From contig LATX02000195.1 of NCBI GenBank assembly GCA_001466705.2, positions 310,001 to 374,000 on the forward strand: DNA of 64,000 nucleotides. The letters are read 5' to 3'. The DNA comes from Moniliophthora roreri. Lineage: Eukaryota > Basidiomycota > Agaricomycetes > Agaricales > Marasmiaceae. The translations under genes were made by a program, and so were the position numbers. The notes under the pieces are model-generated. The model saw only the letters and a list, made by a program, of their open reading frames with translations, was not told the origin of the DNA and did no database searches. Shown here one piece after another: positions 22,234-33,789 of this stretch (position 1 is the stretch's first letter; the number at the start of each line of letters is the position of its first letter).

Positions 22234-25086
22234 ATGGAGCCACTCAACCAGGACTCTCGAATCGCGTCCAGTGAGTATGCCAGGCGAACAATTCAACTCA
22301 ACCGGCAGATAGCATCTCTTGGGTAAATATCTCGGTTCCTTTCAGTGGCGTTGTATTGAGTTTTGATATCTCCAGCGCCGGATTTGAGTTTGATTTCCCT
22401 CGTGTTGCTGTCGTCGGCGCTCAGTCGTGTGAGTAGCACCTCGTGTCAATTGGTTGTGGGTCCAGCCATGCTCACTCTCCGATATAGCCGGTAAAAGCTC
22501 CCTAGTGGAAGCCATTTCTGGAGTGAGTACATGCGGTGTTCTTGATTGGTCGCAAGTTGAAGATCTTACTGGTAATGCTCTTTAGATCAATGTGCCGCGG
22601 GATAGTGGAACATGTACAAAGTAGTACCGTCATGTTCATGCTGCGGTGATATCTCTCTCACCTTTTTATCTAGGTGTCCAATGGAATGCACAGTGATAAA
22701 CGACGACTCAGATACATGGTCATGCACTATCAAACTGAAAACTGGAGCCAATGCTGGTGGAACTATATCGAGTAAGAGGTTCGGTCCGGTCCGCATTACG
22801 GACAAGGAAGATGTGGAATTATGGATCAGGCGCGCACAAACAGCGATTCTCAACCTGCACCGTAGCTCATCAGACTTCGAGAAAATGAGTGCCGAAGATC
22901 TACGTCGCGTTGCTGATGACGACAAGAAGCAGGATAATCCTCGGATGCTCGCGTTTTCAAAAGATCTCATTGAAGTCGAGATCCGCGATCCGGAGTTGCC
23001 TCCTCTCACCTTCGTTGATTTACCAGGTGAGACGTGTTATATTTGTAGAATGATCATTGTCTAACACTCCTATCAGGACTTATACAGCATCACAAGGAGT
23101 CAAGCACAATCCAGCTTGTTAGAAATATGGTCAAATATTTCATCGGTGGCGAACGCCGAAACAATACACTAATGCTTATTGTGATGCCGGCGAATGGTAT
23201 TGTTGCATCGCTTATATATTTTGCGCTCTACTGAGTCATAGTTCCTTTTCAGAGGATACCAATAATCAGGAAGCGATGCGGTTAGCCAAGGATTTTGACG
23301 AACCCGGTGTCAGAACGATCGGTACGCGGGATTAGTGAATAGAACACTTGCTTGCTAATTACAGCTTATTCCAGGTGTCCTGACCAAGCCCGATGGAGTC
23401 CGTGCTGGCGACATAGGGCGGCAAGAAAGCGTAAAAGCGACACTCGAGGGACGGGGAGAGTTCCAACTGACTAATGGATACTACTGCGTCCGGTTGCCTA
23501 ACGATGCTGAAAGGGTGGAGAAGCTTGGGCGACAAGAAATGTTCGTTCGGGCAGACAAGTTTTTTAGAACAACGAAGCCTTGGAATGAAGTAACAGATCG
23601 TTCAGTGTTCGGAGTCGCAAATCTAGTCACCAGTGTCAGTGAACTATTGGTGAAGATTATCGAGTCAAAGTACGATAAGCAAATCTTTGATTCCATTGCA
23701 CTGGCTTACAATGTCCTCCAGTCTTCCCAAGCTCAAGAGACAGGTTGAAGAAAAGCTTAAACAATGCGAAAAGGAGCTTGCCGCCCTTCCTCCTGAACCT
23801 GAAGGCCAACCAAAGGAACAACTTATAGATCTGTTGAAGGAATTCACTGACGCCGTCGAAAATGCAGTGATGGGCCGAGATCATCGTCAGTACGCCCAAA
23901 CGAATCGAGGACACATCTATGCACGATTCAGAGCAAATGTATGGCGCACCGGAATCAACTTCAGGCCTTATCTCAATTCGGCATTGCCTACCAACATCAT
24001 CGCAAATTTGGAACGCGATGATGAATCGTGGAATCATTCGGCGATTCCGGAACCTGAGAGAGTTCGAATGCCAGAAATGGATATAGTCATGAATCTGCAG
24101 GAAGTCCGAGCAGTGATAGACAAGTCGGCATGGTTCATTTCTCTTGTGCAGAGATAACTCTGATGTTCGCCATTATATTAGATCCATCGCATGGGAGCTA
24201 CCTGGTCATGTACCTTTTCAGGCTACAATGGAACTTGTGCAACGCTCGACTTCTCAATGGTCAAAGCCAGCACTGGACTGTTTCAACTTGGTTTTCGACC
24301 ACTCTTGGCGCCTGTTCGAGGAAATGTTGGCAAAGACATTTGTATCATTCGACGGGCTTAGGAATCATGTCAAGTTCGTTTGGCACTCTTCTAATGATTT
24401 GTCTGATGGTCTTAACATTTATACATAGGGATCTCACTCGCAAACTCTATGAAACTTGCAAAGCAGAGGCGCTTTTGGCTCTCAAGAAAGATGTCGATCG
24501 TGAATCTAATCCGCTCTATACTCAGAATCATCACTACTTCGACTCACAGAGGCATAAATGGAGAGCCCAATTTGCTAATGCATTAAAGTCAAGCAGGGGG
24601 GCCAGTGGACTTATGGATGCGCAAGAATACCAGCGTGAGCTCGACTTGATGGGTGATGTGAGGGCGTACTTCAAGGTTGCGTACAAGGTTTTCTTCTCAT
24701 CTGTGTTCTTGCCAATACATGATCTGAAACTCAAGCAGCGCTTCATCGACAATATTCCTATGACGATCGAACACGAACTCTCCCAAGAATTTGCGAAACG
24801 TTTGCACAAACGGCTAAGTATGGTGTTGCTGTCTTACAATGAGCAGCAGATTAAAGAGCTCATGGCCGAAAAACCGGAGATCCCCAAGAAGAGATTGGCA
24901 CTGTTAAGCGATATCTCGCGGTTACAGGAAATTTCCAGACTACTCGAGGAGTTTGATATATGCGAAGAATGGGAATCTGCGGATGCTACCGATGGAGTGG
25001 ACAATGTCGCCTCGGGGCCATGCGAACTACCGGCTGGTGACGTAGTCTCGAACCAGACATTCGAGCGTGTCCGTGCGCCTTATTAG
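22234..25086 (+). CDS. Dynamin-superfamily large GTPase, copy 2
   Basis: Dynamin-type GTPases assemble on membranes or nucleoprotein targets and use GTP hydrolysis for scission or restriction. Exons splice through AGFEFDFPRVAVVGAQS and SGKSSLVEAISG (P-loop), PRDSGTCTKCPMEC (switch 1 Thr), FVDLPG (G3), TKPD (G4), the middle domain with SIAWELPGHVPFQATMEL, and a GED-like end with LMAEKPEIPKKR. Length is about 800 residues. The first in-frame ATG is 22234. Relative to the other copies, the usual start codon before the NRxGRLGSS N-terminus is lost here (CCGTCGAATCGC instead of CTATGAATCGC), so the N-terminal tail is shorter. One donor is GTTCGT. Biological role in fungi is unknown; defence or membrane remodelling are both possible. 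Confidence 0.87.
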
Positions 25087-25163
25087 TTACCTCGTGTAGT
25101 TCTCCGAATATAGATCATTTCAGTGTTTTGTTTTGTTGGTCGCTACGTTGATCATCGACCTCC

Positions 25164-25265
25164 CTGGCTGCCAGGGTACCAACGGTCAAGCTGGGACTTG
25201 TTGCCGTTTATCCTAACCACTAGACGGTGGGGTCAGATGGTGTAGAATCTTATAAGTAGAATCAA
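25164..25265. repeat. Inverted repeat around the truncated GTPase copy, left arm
   Basis: The reverse complement of this stretch matches 26,344-26,449 along its whole length. Shared pieces are GATTCTACTTATAAGATTCT, CTGACCCCACCGTCTAGT, GTTAGGATAAA and GGTACCCTGGC. Differences are scattered substitutions and one insertion. The two arms flank the GTPase stub and its promoter. Confidence 0.8.
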
Positions 25266-25376
25266 AGTACGCCCAGCTAAATCACTACACACATCCGCTG
25301 TAAAATGGCCGAATAGTATATCTTATGCATCATAGAATTTACCAAATCTTGTCTGACGCTCGGAGTAGGCAACTGC

Positions 25377-25478
25377 CACGTGCCTTGCCTTTGTTCTTAA
25401 CGCCGATGATCCTAGCGTCAGTGCCTGCACCTCACAGGGCTGGACGTCTTCAAGCTGTGGTTTGTATCGATACAGCAC
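25377..25478. repeat. Promoter-block repeat, copy 2
   Basis: Direct repeat of 21,683-21,785, including the terminal palindrome GTATCGATAC at 25,464-25,473. It sits about 430 bases before ATG 25809, the same relative place as copy 1, so the upstream region was duplicated along with the gene. Confidence 0.7.
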
Positions 25479-25808
25479 TATAACCTCATTTATAGTAAGT
25501 ATTAATGTGTGTCCAGTGAGTTACTATGCCGTTCTATCGAACGTCAGCTGATGTTCTAGTTCCTGAAGTCCGCTCTGTCCCAGTGTGGTTGTTGGAGGAA
25601 AGATAATTCTATGGGATCGCAGTAAGAAGATTCCAAATGCTAGCTTTGCCGCAGCATCTCTTCACCACCAAACAAAAGGAGATATTATGCCGCCATAAAT
25701 GTGGCTCATGACTGAACTTAATCACCTTTGACAGCAAAACGTGTAGTTGTCCCTCGTCTTGGGTATAAAGACACGAGTCGGAGGGCATAAACCATCATTG
25801 CATTTCCT

Positions 25809-26220
25809 ATGAATCGCCTTGGACGTCTCGGCTCATCTACTAGTACCAAGAAACAGAAGGATTCCAACGGGTCCTCAAGCCGGGGCTCTGCGAACAGGGA
25901 TCTTCCTGTCCCCGCCTCCCTGGAGCCAACTCAAAGTAATTCAACGCAGATTGTGGACAGCGATCATGGAAGGCGAATGATACAACTCAACAAGCAGATA
26001 GCGTCTCTTGGGTAAACCTTTCCCCTCATAGTGCCATTTACGCAATATTGAGTCTTGTTAAACTTTTAGCGCTGGATTCGAGTTTGATTTCCCCAGGGTT
26101 GCTGTCGTGGGAGCCCAGTCTTGTGAGTGGCGCTTGACCACCGCCCGTGGGTCCAACCACGCTGATGCTCGGTTACAGCGGGTAAAAACTCCTTGGTAGA
26201 AGCCATTTCCGGGGTAAAAC
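25809..26220 (+). pseudogene. 5' stub of a dynamin-like GTPase gene, copy 3
   Basis: From ATG 25809 the N-terminal tail MNRLGRLGSSTSTKKQKD is read, then an intron, then AGFEFDFPRVAVVGAQS, another intron and the P-loop region SLVEAISGV. The Lys-Ser-Ser of the P-loop is read as Lys-Asn-Ser here. At about 26,220 the similarity to the other copies stops inside the next intron, and an inverted-repeat arm follows at 26,344. The remaining two thirds of the protein are missing. The nearly normal reading frame suggests recent truncation. Confidence 0.8.
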
Positions 26221-26343
26221 TTACGTTTTCCATTTCGGTGAACCTTAAAGAAAGTGATATTGCTTTGCCGATGCGAAGAACAAAGGAACGCACGTGGTAT
26301 TTGCCGGCCGCTTAGGGCCACTTGCCCCGAGTACATTTTCCAA

Positions 26344-26449
26344 GATTCTACTTATAAGATTCTAAGACTACACCGGCTGACCCCACCGTCTAGTAGTTAG
26401 GATAAATGGCAACGGGTCCCAGCTTAGACGTTGGTACCCTGGCAATCAG
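26344..26449. repeat. Inverted repeat around the truncated GTPase copy, right arm
   Basis: Partner of 25,164-25,265. It begins about 120 bases after similarity of the GTPase stub to its relatives ends, so it marks or caused the breakpoint. Confidence 0.8.
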
Positions 26450-26881
26450 TCGAATACTGGGGTATTTCGATTGATTCGGATGGCCTGTGACCTGTGACTT
26501 GTCCATCCGGATTCAACAATTCGGATGGAGGCCTGGCGGTCCGTGACCGCCGAAGATTTTCGGATTTTAGTGCCCAAAATCAACCCAAAACCGCACTGTC
26601 TCTTGGAACGTTGATCTAAAGATCATCGGCAGTCAGTTTTCCAACCGTGAGTCAAGAGGGAATGCGAGTCTGGTGAGTACAGTCTGAATCTGCTCTATCG
26701 AAGGTCAAATGACGCCCGTTCTATGTCCCAACCGTAACCAGCATCAATGAAATCGCATTGCCGCAGCAGGCATACATGTGGTTTATGAATGAACCTTATC
26801 TCCTTCCACAAAAACGTGTAGATGTCGCCGGTCCAGTATAAAGATACGATTTGATGGGCTAAAATCACTATTGCATTCCCT
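26450..26881. other. Upstream region of GTPase copy 4
   Basis: No gene is recognised. It does not contain the CACGTG/GTATCGATAC block found before the other two 5' ends, so copy 4 may be regulated differently. A GTATAAAGA motif lies at about 26,838. Confidence 0.4.
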
Positions 26882-29800
26882 ATGAATCGCTTTGGACGCC
26901 TCGGTTCATCTACTAGTAGCAAGAAGCAGAAGGATTCCAGCGAGTCCTCTTCAAGTTGGAGCTATGCAAATGCAGATTCCCCACCCCCTCCGATTCCTGT
27001 TTCTGCAGTACTCGATCAAGAGGGTACAGCTGAACCTCAGCCAAGCCAAGTTTCTCAGATCGCGGCCAGCGATTATGCAAAGAGAACTATACAGCTCAAC
27101 AAACAAATAGCGTCCCTCGGGTAAGTCTTCTTCATAGTATCATTAATAAATACTGAGTCTTGGTGTCTTCTAGCGCTGGATTCGAGTTTGATTTCCCCAG
27201 GGTTGCCGTTGTGGGAGCCCAATCGTGTGAGTAGTGCCTGTGGTCATCGTCCGTGGATCCAATCCCGCTGATATTCGTTACAGCGGGTAAAAGCTCCTTG
27301 GTAGAAGCCATTTCCGGGGTAAGATATATGTTTCCTCTTCACGAGTCGTAGACTTCACAGCCGATGATCCTTAGATCAACGTTCCAAGAGATAGTGGAAC
27401 ATGTACAAGGTATCTTCCTATCCATGCCTGGGAAACGTGTTCTTGAAATCAGTGTTTGATCCACACAGATGTCCTATGGAATGCAGTATGATAAATGACG
27501 GATCGGACACATGGTCTTGCACTATCAACCTCAAGGTCGGAGCCAATGCCGGCAGACCTACTTCGAGTCAGAGATTTGGTCCTCAGCGCATCACAGATAG
27601 GGGGTCTGTTGACCTATGGATTAGGCGTGCTCAAACTGCGATCCTCAGTCCACATCGTAGTCCAGCGGAGTTTGAGGACATGAGCACTGACGAGTTGCGT
27701 CGTATTCTCAAAGAGGACAATCAGACGCTCTCATTCTCGAAGGATCTCATCGAGATTGAAGTCCGAGATCCAAAGTTGCCTCCGCTCACGTTCGTCGATT
27801 TGCCTGGTAAGCGGTGAAATGCCTCGTCGTCCGAGTCGTTGATATAGCAGGATTGACTGAATTGTTGACAGGTCTTATACAGCATCACCAGGAGTCGCAG
27901 ACTATCAAGCTTGTCGAGAACATGGTCAAGTTCTTCATTGGTGGGGAACGTCGAAGCAACACATTAATGCTCATTGTTATGCCAGCACCAGGTAACGTGG
28001 AAACTTTATACTTGAGTAGTTCTTCCTCACCGCTGATATTTCCCCTCAGAGGACGTCAATAACCAGCAAGCAATGGAGATAGCGAAGCGTTATGATAGGC
28101 ATGGGATCAGGACGATTGGCAAGTAGAGTGTCCAAGGAAGTTCCGATGAGCTGACGACAGCTTTATTCTTCTAGGTGTTCTAACTAAACCCGACCGACTA
28201 GGTGCTGGAGACATAGGACTAAAGGCCAGCTTGCAAGCCGCTCTCGAAGGGGGTGGAGACCATCCGTTAAAAAATGGATATTATTGTATCCGGCTGCCCG
28301 ACGACGCTGAGAGACAAGAGACGCTTGGGAGAGACGAGCTATCTGCACGAGCTGACAAGTTCTTCAAAGAAGCAGAACCTTGGAGTGATGTCGCCAACAG
28401 ATCAGTATTTGGCGTTGAAAACCTCGTGTCAAGTGTCAGCAAGCTTTTGGTCAAGATTATCGAGTCAAAGTATGTGCAAACATATAAATCCATGTCTTTG
28501 TTCTTACCTCCGGTGATTCATGAACTATTACTCAGCCTTCCGAAGCTCAAGAAGCAAGTCGACGATAAGCTCAAGCAATGCCGAATACAACTTGATAATT
28601 TGCCACCTCCACCAACCGGCCGGCCTCTTATTCAACTCATGGAACTCATTCGACTATTCGCAGAGGATGTCAATAAGGCTGTCATGGGACTAGAACATCG
28701 TCAATACGCGCAGAAAAACCGAGGTGATATCTACGCTAATTTCAGGGCAGAAATATGGCGTACCGGAATTAACTTCAAACCCACGTTCAGCTCGAATGTT
28801 ATTCAGCATTGGGAAAATCAGGAAGAGTCATGGAATCATGCATCGATACCTGAGCCGGAGAGGGTGCCTATGCCGAACTTTGCAGTTTCTATGGACTTGA
28901 AGGAAGTACGACAGATCATCAATAAGTCGGTGGAAACAATATGTTCTGCATCAGGAGAATCTGAAATTTTTATCTATCTAGATCCATCGCTTGGGAGCTT
29001 CCGGGCCATGTACCATTTCAAGCGACACTAGAACTTGTGCGACGTTCGACATCTCAGTGGCGAGATCCAGCGTTGGCATGTTTTAATACGGTCTTCGAAC
29101 ACTCTTGGCAACTTTTCGATGAAATGATCACGAAAAGGTTTGAGTCCTACGAGTCCCTGAAGTACCTTGTCAAGTCTGTACTCTCCTCTGACCTTTACAA
29201 GCTCAACATGCTTATTGTCACCACGTAGGGACACCACTCGCCAGCATTACCAGGCTTGCAAAGACGCCGCACTGGTGGTGCTTGAGAAAGCGGTGCAGCT
29301 AGAGACCAGTCCGCTATACACGCAAAACCACCATTATTACAACTCGCAAAGGGACAAGTGGAGAAAGCATTTCCGAGATGCTGTGACGACGCCCGGTATT
29401 TTCGGCAGTCAAATGCAGGTGCAAGAATACCAAAGCGAACTCGACTTGATGGGCGATGTAAGGGCGTACTTCAAAGTGGCCTTCAAGGTTTGCTTCGCAT
29501 TCTCAGCCCCAAATCAAAAAATTGATAATTGCGTTGTAGCGTTTCGTTGACTATATCCCTCTACTAATCGAGCATGAGCTCAGCCAAGAATTTGCCAATC
29601 ACTTGTACGAACGGCTCATTGAGAACGTTCCATTACATGATGCACAAAAAGTGACAGACCTCATGGCCGAAAAAGCTAGTATACGCGAAAGACGGGAACA
29701 GCTGAGTAGCGATATATCTCGCCTCCAAGCAATGTCCCTGCTACTCAAGGATTACGAACAAGATGCCTACTCCGATGAAGCTATGGATGATGAAGATGTG

Positions 29801-30136
29801 CAAAGTGACGTCGCTCCGAGCATTGCTCCGGAGTCGGCGAGCCACACTCCTGTTTCTGTGTCTGCGCTATCCAGTCCCAAACCACAATCCATTCGCGATA
29901 TCACGCCAGAGCCACGGTTGCAATCCCTTATTGTGGAGCCAGGACCCTTTATTGCAGCTTCAGTGCATTCGGTACCACCTGGCAGACTCTTTGGGGAGCC
30001 TATAGAGGCGGGTTCTATTTACAAAGAAGCGTATGAAGCTCAGCCTGCCGATGATCTCCCTACTACAACCTCGACTGTCAGAAGGGGAGGGAAGAAGGGT
30101 AAGGGAAGACATCGAAGACACACGTTGGGCGATTGA
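26882..30136 (+). CDS. Dynamin-superfamily large GTPase, copy 4 (full length)
   Basis: ATG 26882 begins MNRFGRLGSSTSSKKQKD, a Ser-rich basic tail. The G domain follows with AGFEFDFPRVAVVGAQS plus the P-loop, SGTCTRCPMEC, FVDLPG, HHQESQTIKLVENMVKFF and TKPD. The middle domain has INKSSIAWELPGHVPF across the intron with donor GTCGGT, and a GED-like region follows with LMAEKASIRERREQLSS. Unlike copy 2, it has an extra C-terminal tail of about 130 residues rich in Ser and Pro, ending in the strongly basic RRGGKKGKGRHRRHTLGD. Total length is about 900 residues. It is tandem to copies 2 and 3 and ends 63 bases from the convergent BTB gene. Function in this fungus is unknown. Confidence 0.9.
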
Positions 30137-30199
30137 ATTGTAAGAATATGTAAAATAGATTGGCGTTTGTAAATTTGTAGACATCGGTATCTTCAAATC

Positions 30200-31093
30200 C
30201 TATAGCTCCACCGTCGTTGGTAACTTCTTCATACAACTCCTTAAATGGTTCAAAGTATCCGCCTTCCCATAAAGCAAGTGCCCGCACCCAGCCCTCCTAC
30301 ATCTAGCGCTCCAGCACGCAACCGTCTCTGGCCATTCTTCCATTTCCCAACTACCAATCCCATCTCCTCTACAATTCTTATCCATCTCCCAAAAGATCCT
30401 CGCCTTCAACTCTCTCCAAGGCGAATTATCCACCTCTGAAAAGCACTTGTCGCATTGTCTGACGGGCAGATTCCCAGCGTGGAAGACATTCGGATCATCC
30501 AAATATCCTTTCAACTTATCCCGACGAGCCCGGTGTAGATTGAACAATGCTAGGAGAGATCGAGACGGTAAATGCTGGAGCGCTGGTTGATGTTCCTGGC
30601 CGAACAGATCCAAGTTGAGCGTATGCTCTGAGGCCAACTTCATCTCGTGCTCCCAACCGAAATGTGAAGCAACAGCATATAGCTGGAATGGCTGATCGAG
30701 AAATACTGGAGCCGTCAATCCAGATCTAATGATAGATAGAGGACCTGGGGCATCCCAAGTCTCCGCTAGATTAAGGATCTCTTCGACATGGTCAAAAGAG
30801 AGGGTATGAAGAGGGGGTATTTCGAGTCCTGACAGCATTGACAGGATGATTTCGACGACTTTATCGGAATGGGGTATAGGGATAGGATGATCTTCGTCGT
30901 GGTCGTTGGGTGTCCCTGCTATTGAAAGCATCGAGTCGAAAAATCCGGATGTGGAGCGCAGGACAAAAGAGGGTATGCGATAAAGTGTTCCTTCCAGAGA
31001 ACGAAGGGTGATGTCGGCATCGGGTGAGTTGAATCGGGCATGGAAGCTCGCTGTATCATCCGATAAGGAGAGTGGTCTTTCGGGGCTCGACAT
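30200..31093 (-). CDS. BTB/POZ domain protein
   Basis: A single exon of 297 codons starts at ATG 31093. Residues about 20-110 form a BTB domain: DADITLRSLEGTLYRIPSF, VLRSTSGFFDSML, then a helix region with EEILNLAETWDAPGP. The second half holds Cys pairs (CDKC, and CWSARCRRAGC), which could bind metal or simply stabilise the fold. Such intronless or intron-poor BTB proteins are expanded in Agaricomycetes; most have no known function and may act as ubiquitin-ligase adaptors or protein scaffolds. It converges with the GTPase gene and lies 190 bases downstream of the cupin gene on the same strand. Confidence 0.85.
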   Translation of the reverse strand: MSSPERPLSLSDDTASFHARFNSPDADITLRSLEGTLYRIPSFVLRSTSGFFDSMLSIAGTPNDHDEDHPIPIPHSDKVVEIILSMLSGLEIPPLHTLSFDHVEEILNLAETWDAPGPLSIIRSGLTAPVFLDQPFQLYAVASHFGWEHEMKLASEHTLNLDLFGQEHQPALQHLPSRSLLALFNLHRARRDKLKGYLDDPNVFHAGNLPVRQCDKCFSEVDNSPWRELKARIFWEMDKNCRGDGIGSWEMEEWPETVACWSARCRRAGCGHLLYGKADTLNHLRSCMKKLPTTVEL

Positions 31094-31283
31094 CGTCGTA
31101 GTCGACGCTTGTGCCGTCGTGATGCGTGACCAACACGCGTTAGGGGGGTTTTGCCATGGTTTCGCCGGTCCCTGTGGGTGCCACGTGTAAGATGGGCGCT
31201 CTAGCGCTCAACACGTGCTACAACGTTACGCTTTTGATCGAAGGTGTAGGATACAAAGATGTGAGTATCAATACTATACGTCT

Positions 31284-32976
31284 CTACAAAAGTTCTTCCT
31301 GCTTATGCTTCGCCTTCCACGCTTCCCATTCCGCCTTCAACTCTCGTCTGAACACGTGGAAAGCCCAATCTGAATCCGGCGTGAAGTCACCTGTATCCTT
31401 CATCGGCCTTCCCTCCTTCTCCTTCAGGTAGGTGAACTGCTCATGGTGTTGGTCCTGGTCCTTGCTATACCCGTAACACTGAATCGTCACGCAAACCTGA
31501 TATTTGTGCCGATTCTGAAGCTGGTGGACTTGATAGTGCTCGGGATCCATCCAAGTGACGTTACCAGCTCTAAACTTCTCAACGCGGTACGGAATAACAT
31601 TCTTTTCCCCATCGAGGGTCTTGAAATACCTCGAATGGATCTCGCCGTGAAGAACTTTGATGACGGCGTATGCGTCCCCATGATTGTGAATGGGAGATTG
31701 ATGGCCCGCAGGCCAGATTTCCATGACGTACGGAATGCCAGGTGAGCGCCCCTACAGTGAGCAAGTCAGTTCACTCAAGTGTCGATGAAATATCTCGAGT
31801 GCTCACCTCGTCCATACCGAGAGTAACTCTCAGGTATGTAGTTTTGTCAACCTCCTTTCGAGGAGCGACACTGTTCGGATCCTCGTCACTGAATTCACCG
31901 CTCTTCTTCAACAGTTTCTTGTAGATCATTGATGTTGGCTCCTTGATGCCCCACTCAATTGCATCAGTAAAGTCTGGGAAATCGTGGTCGTTGACCTTGA
32001 TAGCCGGCCCGGCAATGTTCCCATATAGACGCTGGCAAACGGGATGGAGGTTCGCTATTGACGTCCTACTGTTGATGTCAATGTCGAGGAGAGTAAGTTC
32101 GTTGTTATCGGCGATGACTGGAGGGAGGTCGTAGACAACAGGGTAACGGTCGATGAGAATGCGGCTGATTATTGGCTTTTTCTACAAAAGAAAAGGAACC
32201 ATATTGAACGGACCGAAAATAGACGGAAATTACGAAAAGGACTTACCGCCGACCCTTGAAGCGACAAGACGTGCACATATTGCAACTTTTCAACCCATTC
32301 CTTATTACCAACATTGGTCATCAGCAGCGTACACGTCGTACTGCGGTAGGTGCGCCCATATCGAAGCTCTCCGGCTTGCTTTCCGTCTTTCGAAAGACTC
32401 AACCAAAATATATCCTTTGTTCCAGGAACCAGATGATCTGATGACGTCCCACGCACAGCCCTAATTTCTTCCGTGATGGCACTGTGCAAGTCGAAACCGT
32501 TCGTCAATTTGGCACAGTCCTCGGTGATTTGAAGAACGATGCAGACGTCCTTTGCAAGATATTCATCCTTGGAGTCTTCGAGGACTTTTTGAGGATCGGC
32601 TTGGGTACTAAGAACGATCCAGAGGACCTGACCGGGGGTGATTTCTACTGCAGCGACACCCTGACCGCCGATGGGTAGTTTGCGGGCTTTTTTGGTAATC
32701 ATGAACGCACGGGCGGCCTTCTCAGGATCATTGTCGATAGAGTCGTCGAAGGAGGTGAGAGTAGGAGGTTCATATTTGGTCGTGCCCTTGGGAACGGATG
32801 CGCTCCAGTTTCCGTTGGCAGGATGAGGAGTACCATTGGTTTCCTGTAGGGTAAAATCGTTAATCATGCACCCATAGATAGAAAGTAACGGATATGTTTA
32901 CATGGAGCTCGTAAGTTGGCGTCGAAGAGCCTATTTCATGCTCGAAGCCAACATAGGCGTTGATGCTGGGGTACAT
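31284..32976 (-). CDS. Cysteine-dioxygenase-like cupin protein
   Basis: Start ATG 32976 gives MYPSINAYVGFEHEIGSS. Splicing to the exon with ETNGTPHPANGNW, the exon starting KKPIISRILIDRYP and the last exon yields over 500 residues. The last exon holds a cysteine-dioxygenase-like cupin: GIPYVMEIWPAGHQSPIHNH, where HxH supplies two iron ligands, and HYQVHQL supplies a third His. Cysteine dioxygenase itself is about 200 residues, so the first 330 residues are an N-terminal extension without a family I recognise. A thiol dioxygenase role is likely for the C-terminal part; the true substrate is unknown. All introns have GT-AG ends. Confidence 0.8.
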
Positions 32977-33789
32977 GGTGAAAGGGTGAGGGAGTGATGG
33001 GATTCTGACGTTTGCTGTACATACCCTCGAGCATTTATAGGAATGGGATTCCAAGGAACGAATATATCAAAGGCATGGTTCTTCATCTAAAACAGTACTC
33101 ATGATGGCAGCAGTCAATGGGCGCTGTCAAATCAGCGGCGCACCGCTTAATGCTAAGCATTTTGTTTCCCTTGCGTTGAATCTACCCGTAGCGCGATCGG
33201 AGGATTGATAGGCCGAGCGGGGCACAGGTCAATCCGATGCTTTTGACATAAAAGATTTGACAAAAACTCACATTAGCATGTGCTTGGCCCATTGACTTGT
33301 GGAGACTGAACAACGTTACCACCGAGACTCAGGAGCGTCGGTATAATAAGCTCCAGTGGCGTAGAGGAAACATCGAACCTTGAGGGCCATAATCAGAAGG
33401 ATTCCGAGTCATTGAGCAACCGCTACAACCGTTTATGCACGAGGGCGAGACCAATCTACCCGTCTTCCCAACGCTTTGTTCCGTGTGCAGATCAGGAATA
33501 TTGAATGGATGCTGCATTGCTTCCATCAACCTCCAGAATCGATGGTGGTCCAAGTCGAGAGTCTTGGAAGGAGACCAGGAACCTAGTCTCACGTCAGAGC
33601 CTGGAACCCTGACACGTGGCTCTTAAATCCCGTTTTCCTGAACCCAACACTCACCACCGTCAGGATGCATTTTCGCACCCCTGGTTCATTGCATCCTTCA
33701 TACCCTATTAGAGTGCAAGATTTTCTTAAGGGACCGGCCATCTCTGTCGCAGTTCTGCGGAAATCGGAACCGTTTCATAGGAGGCTGAA
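32977..33789. other. Intergenic, upstream of the cupin gene
   Basis: No gene motif was found on either strand. It contains the promoter of the minus-strand cupin gene. Confidence 0.4.

Larger units (their letters stand above)
25087..25808. other. Spacer between GTPase copies with two repeats
   Basis: No gene is seen. It holds an inverted-repeat arm (25,164-25,265) and the second promoter block (25,377-25,478). A TATA-like GTATAAAGA motif about 50 bases before the truncated copy at 25,809 resembles the one at about 26,838 before copy 4. Confidence 0.5.
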
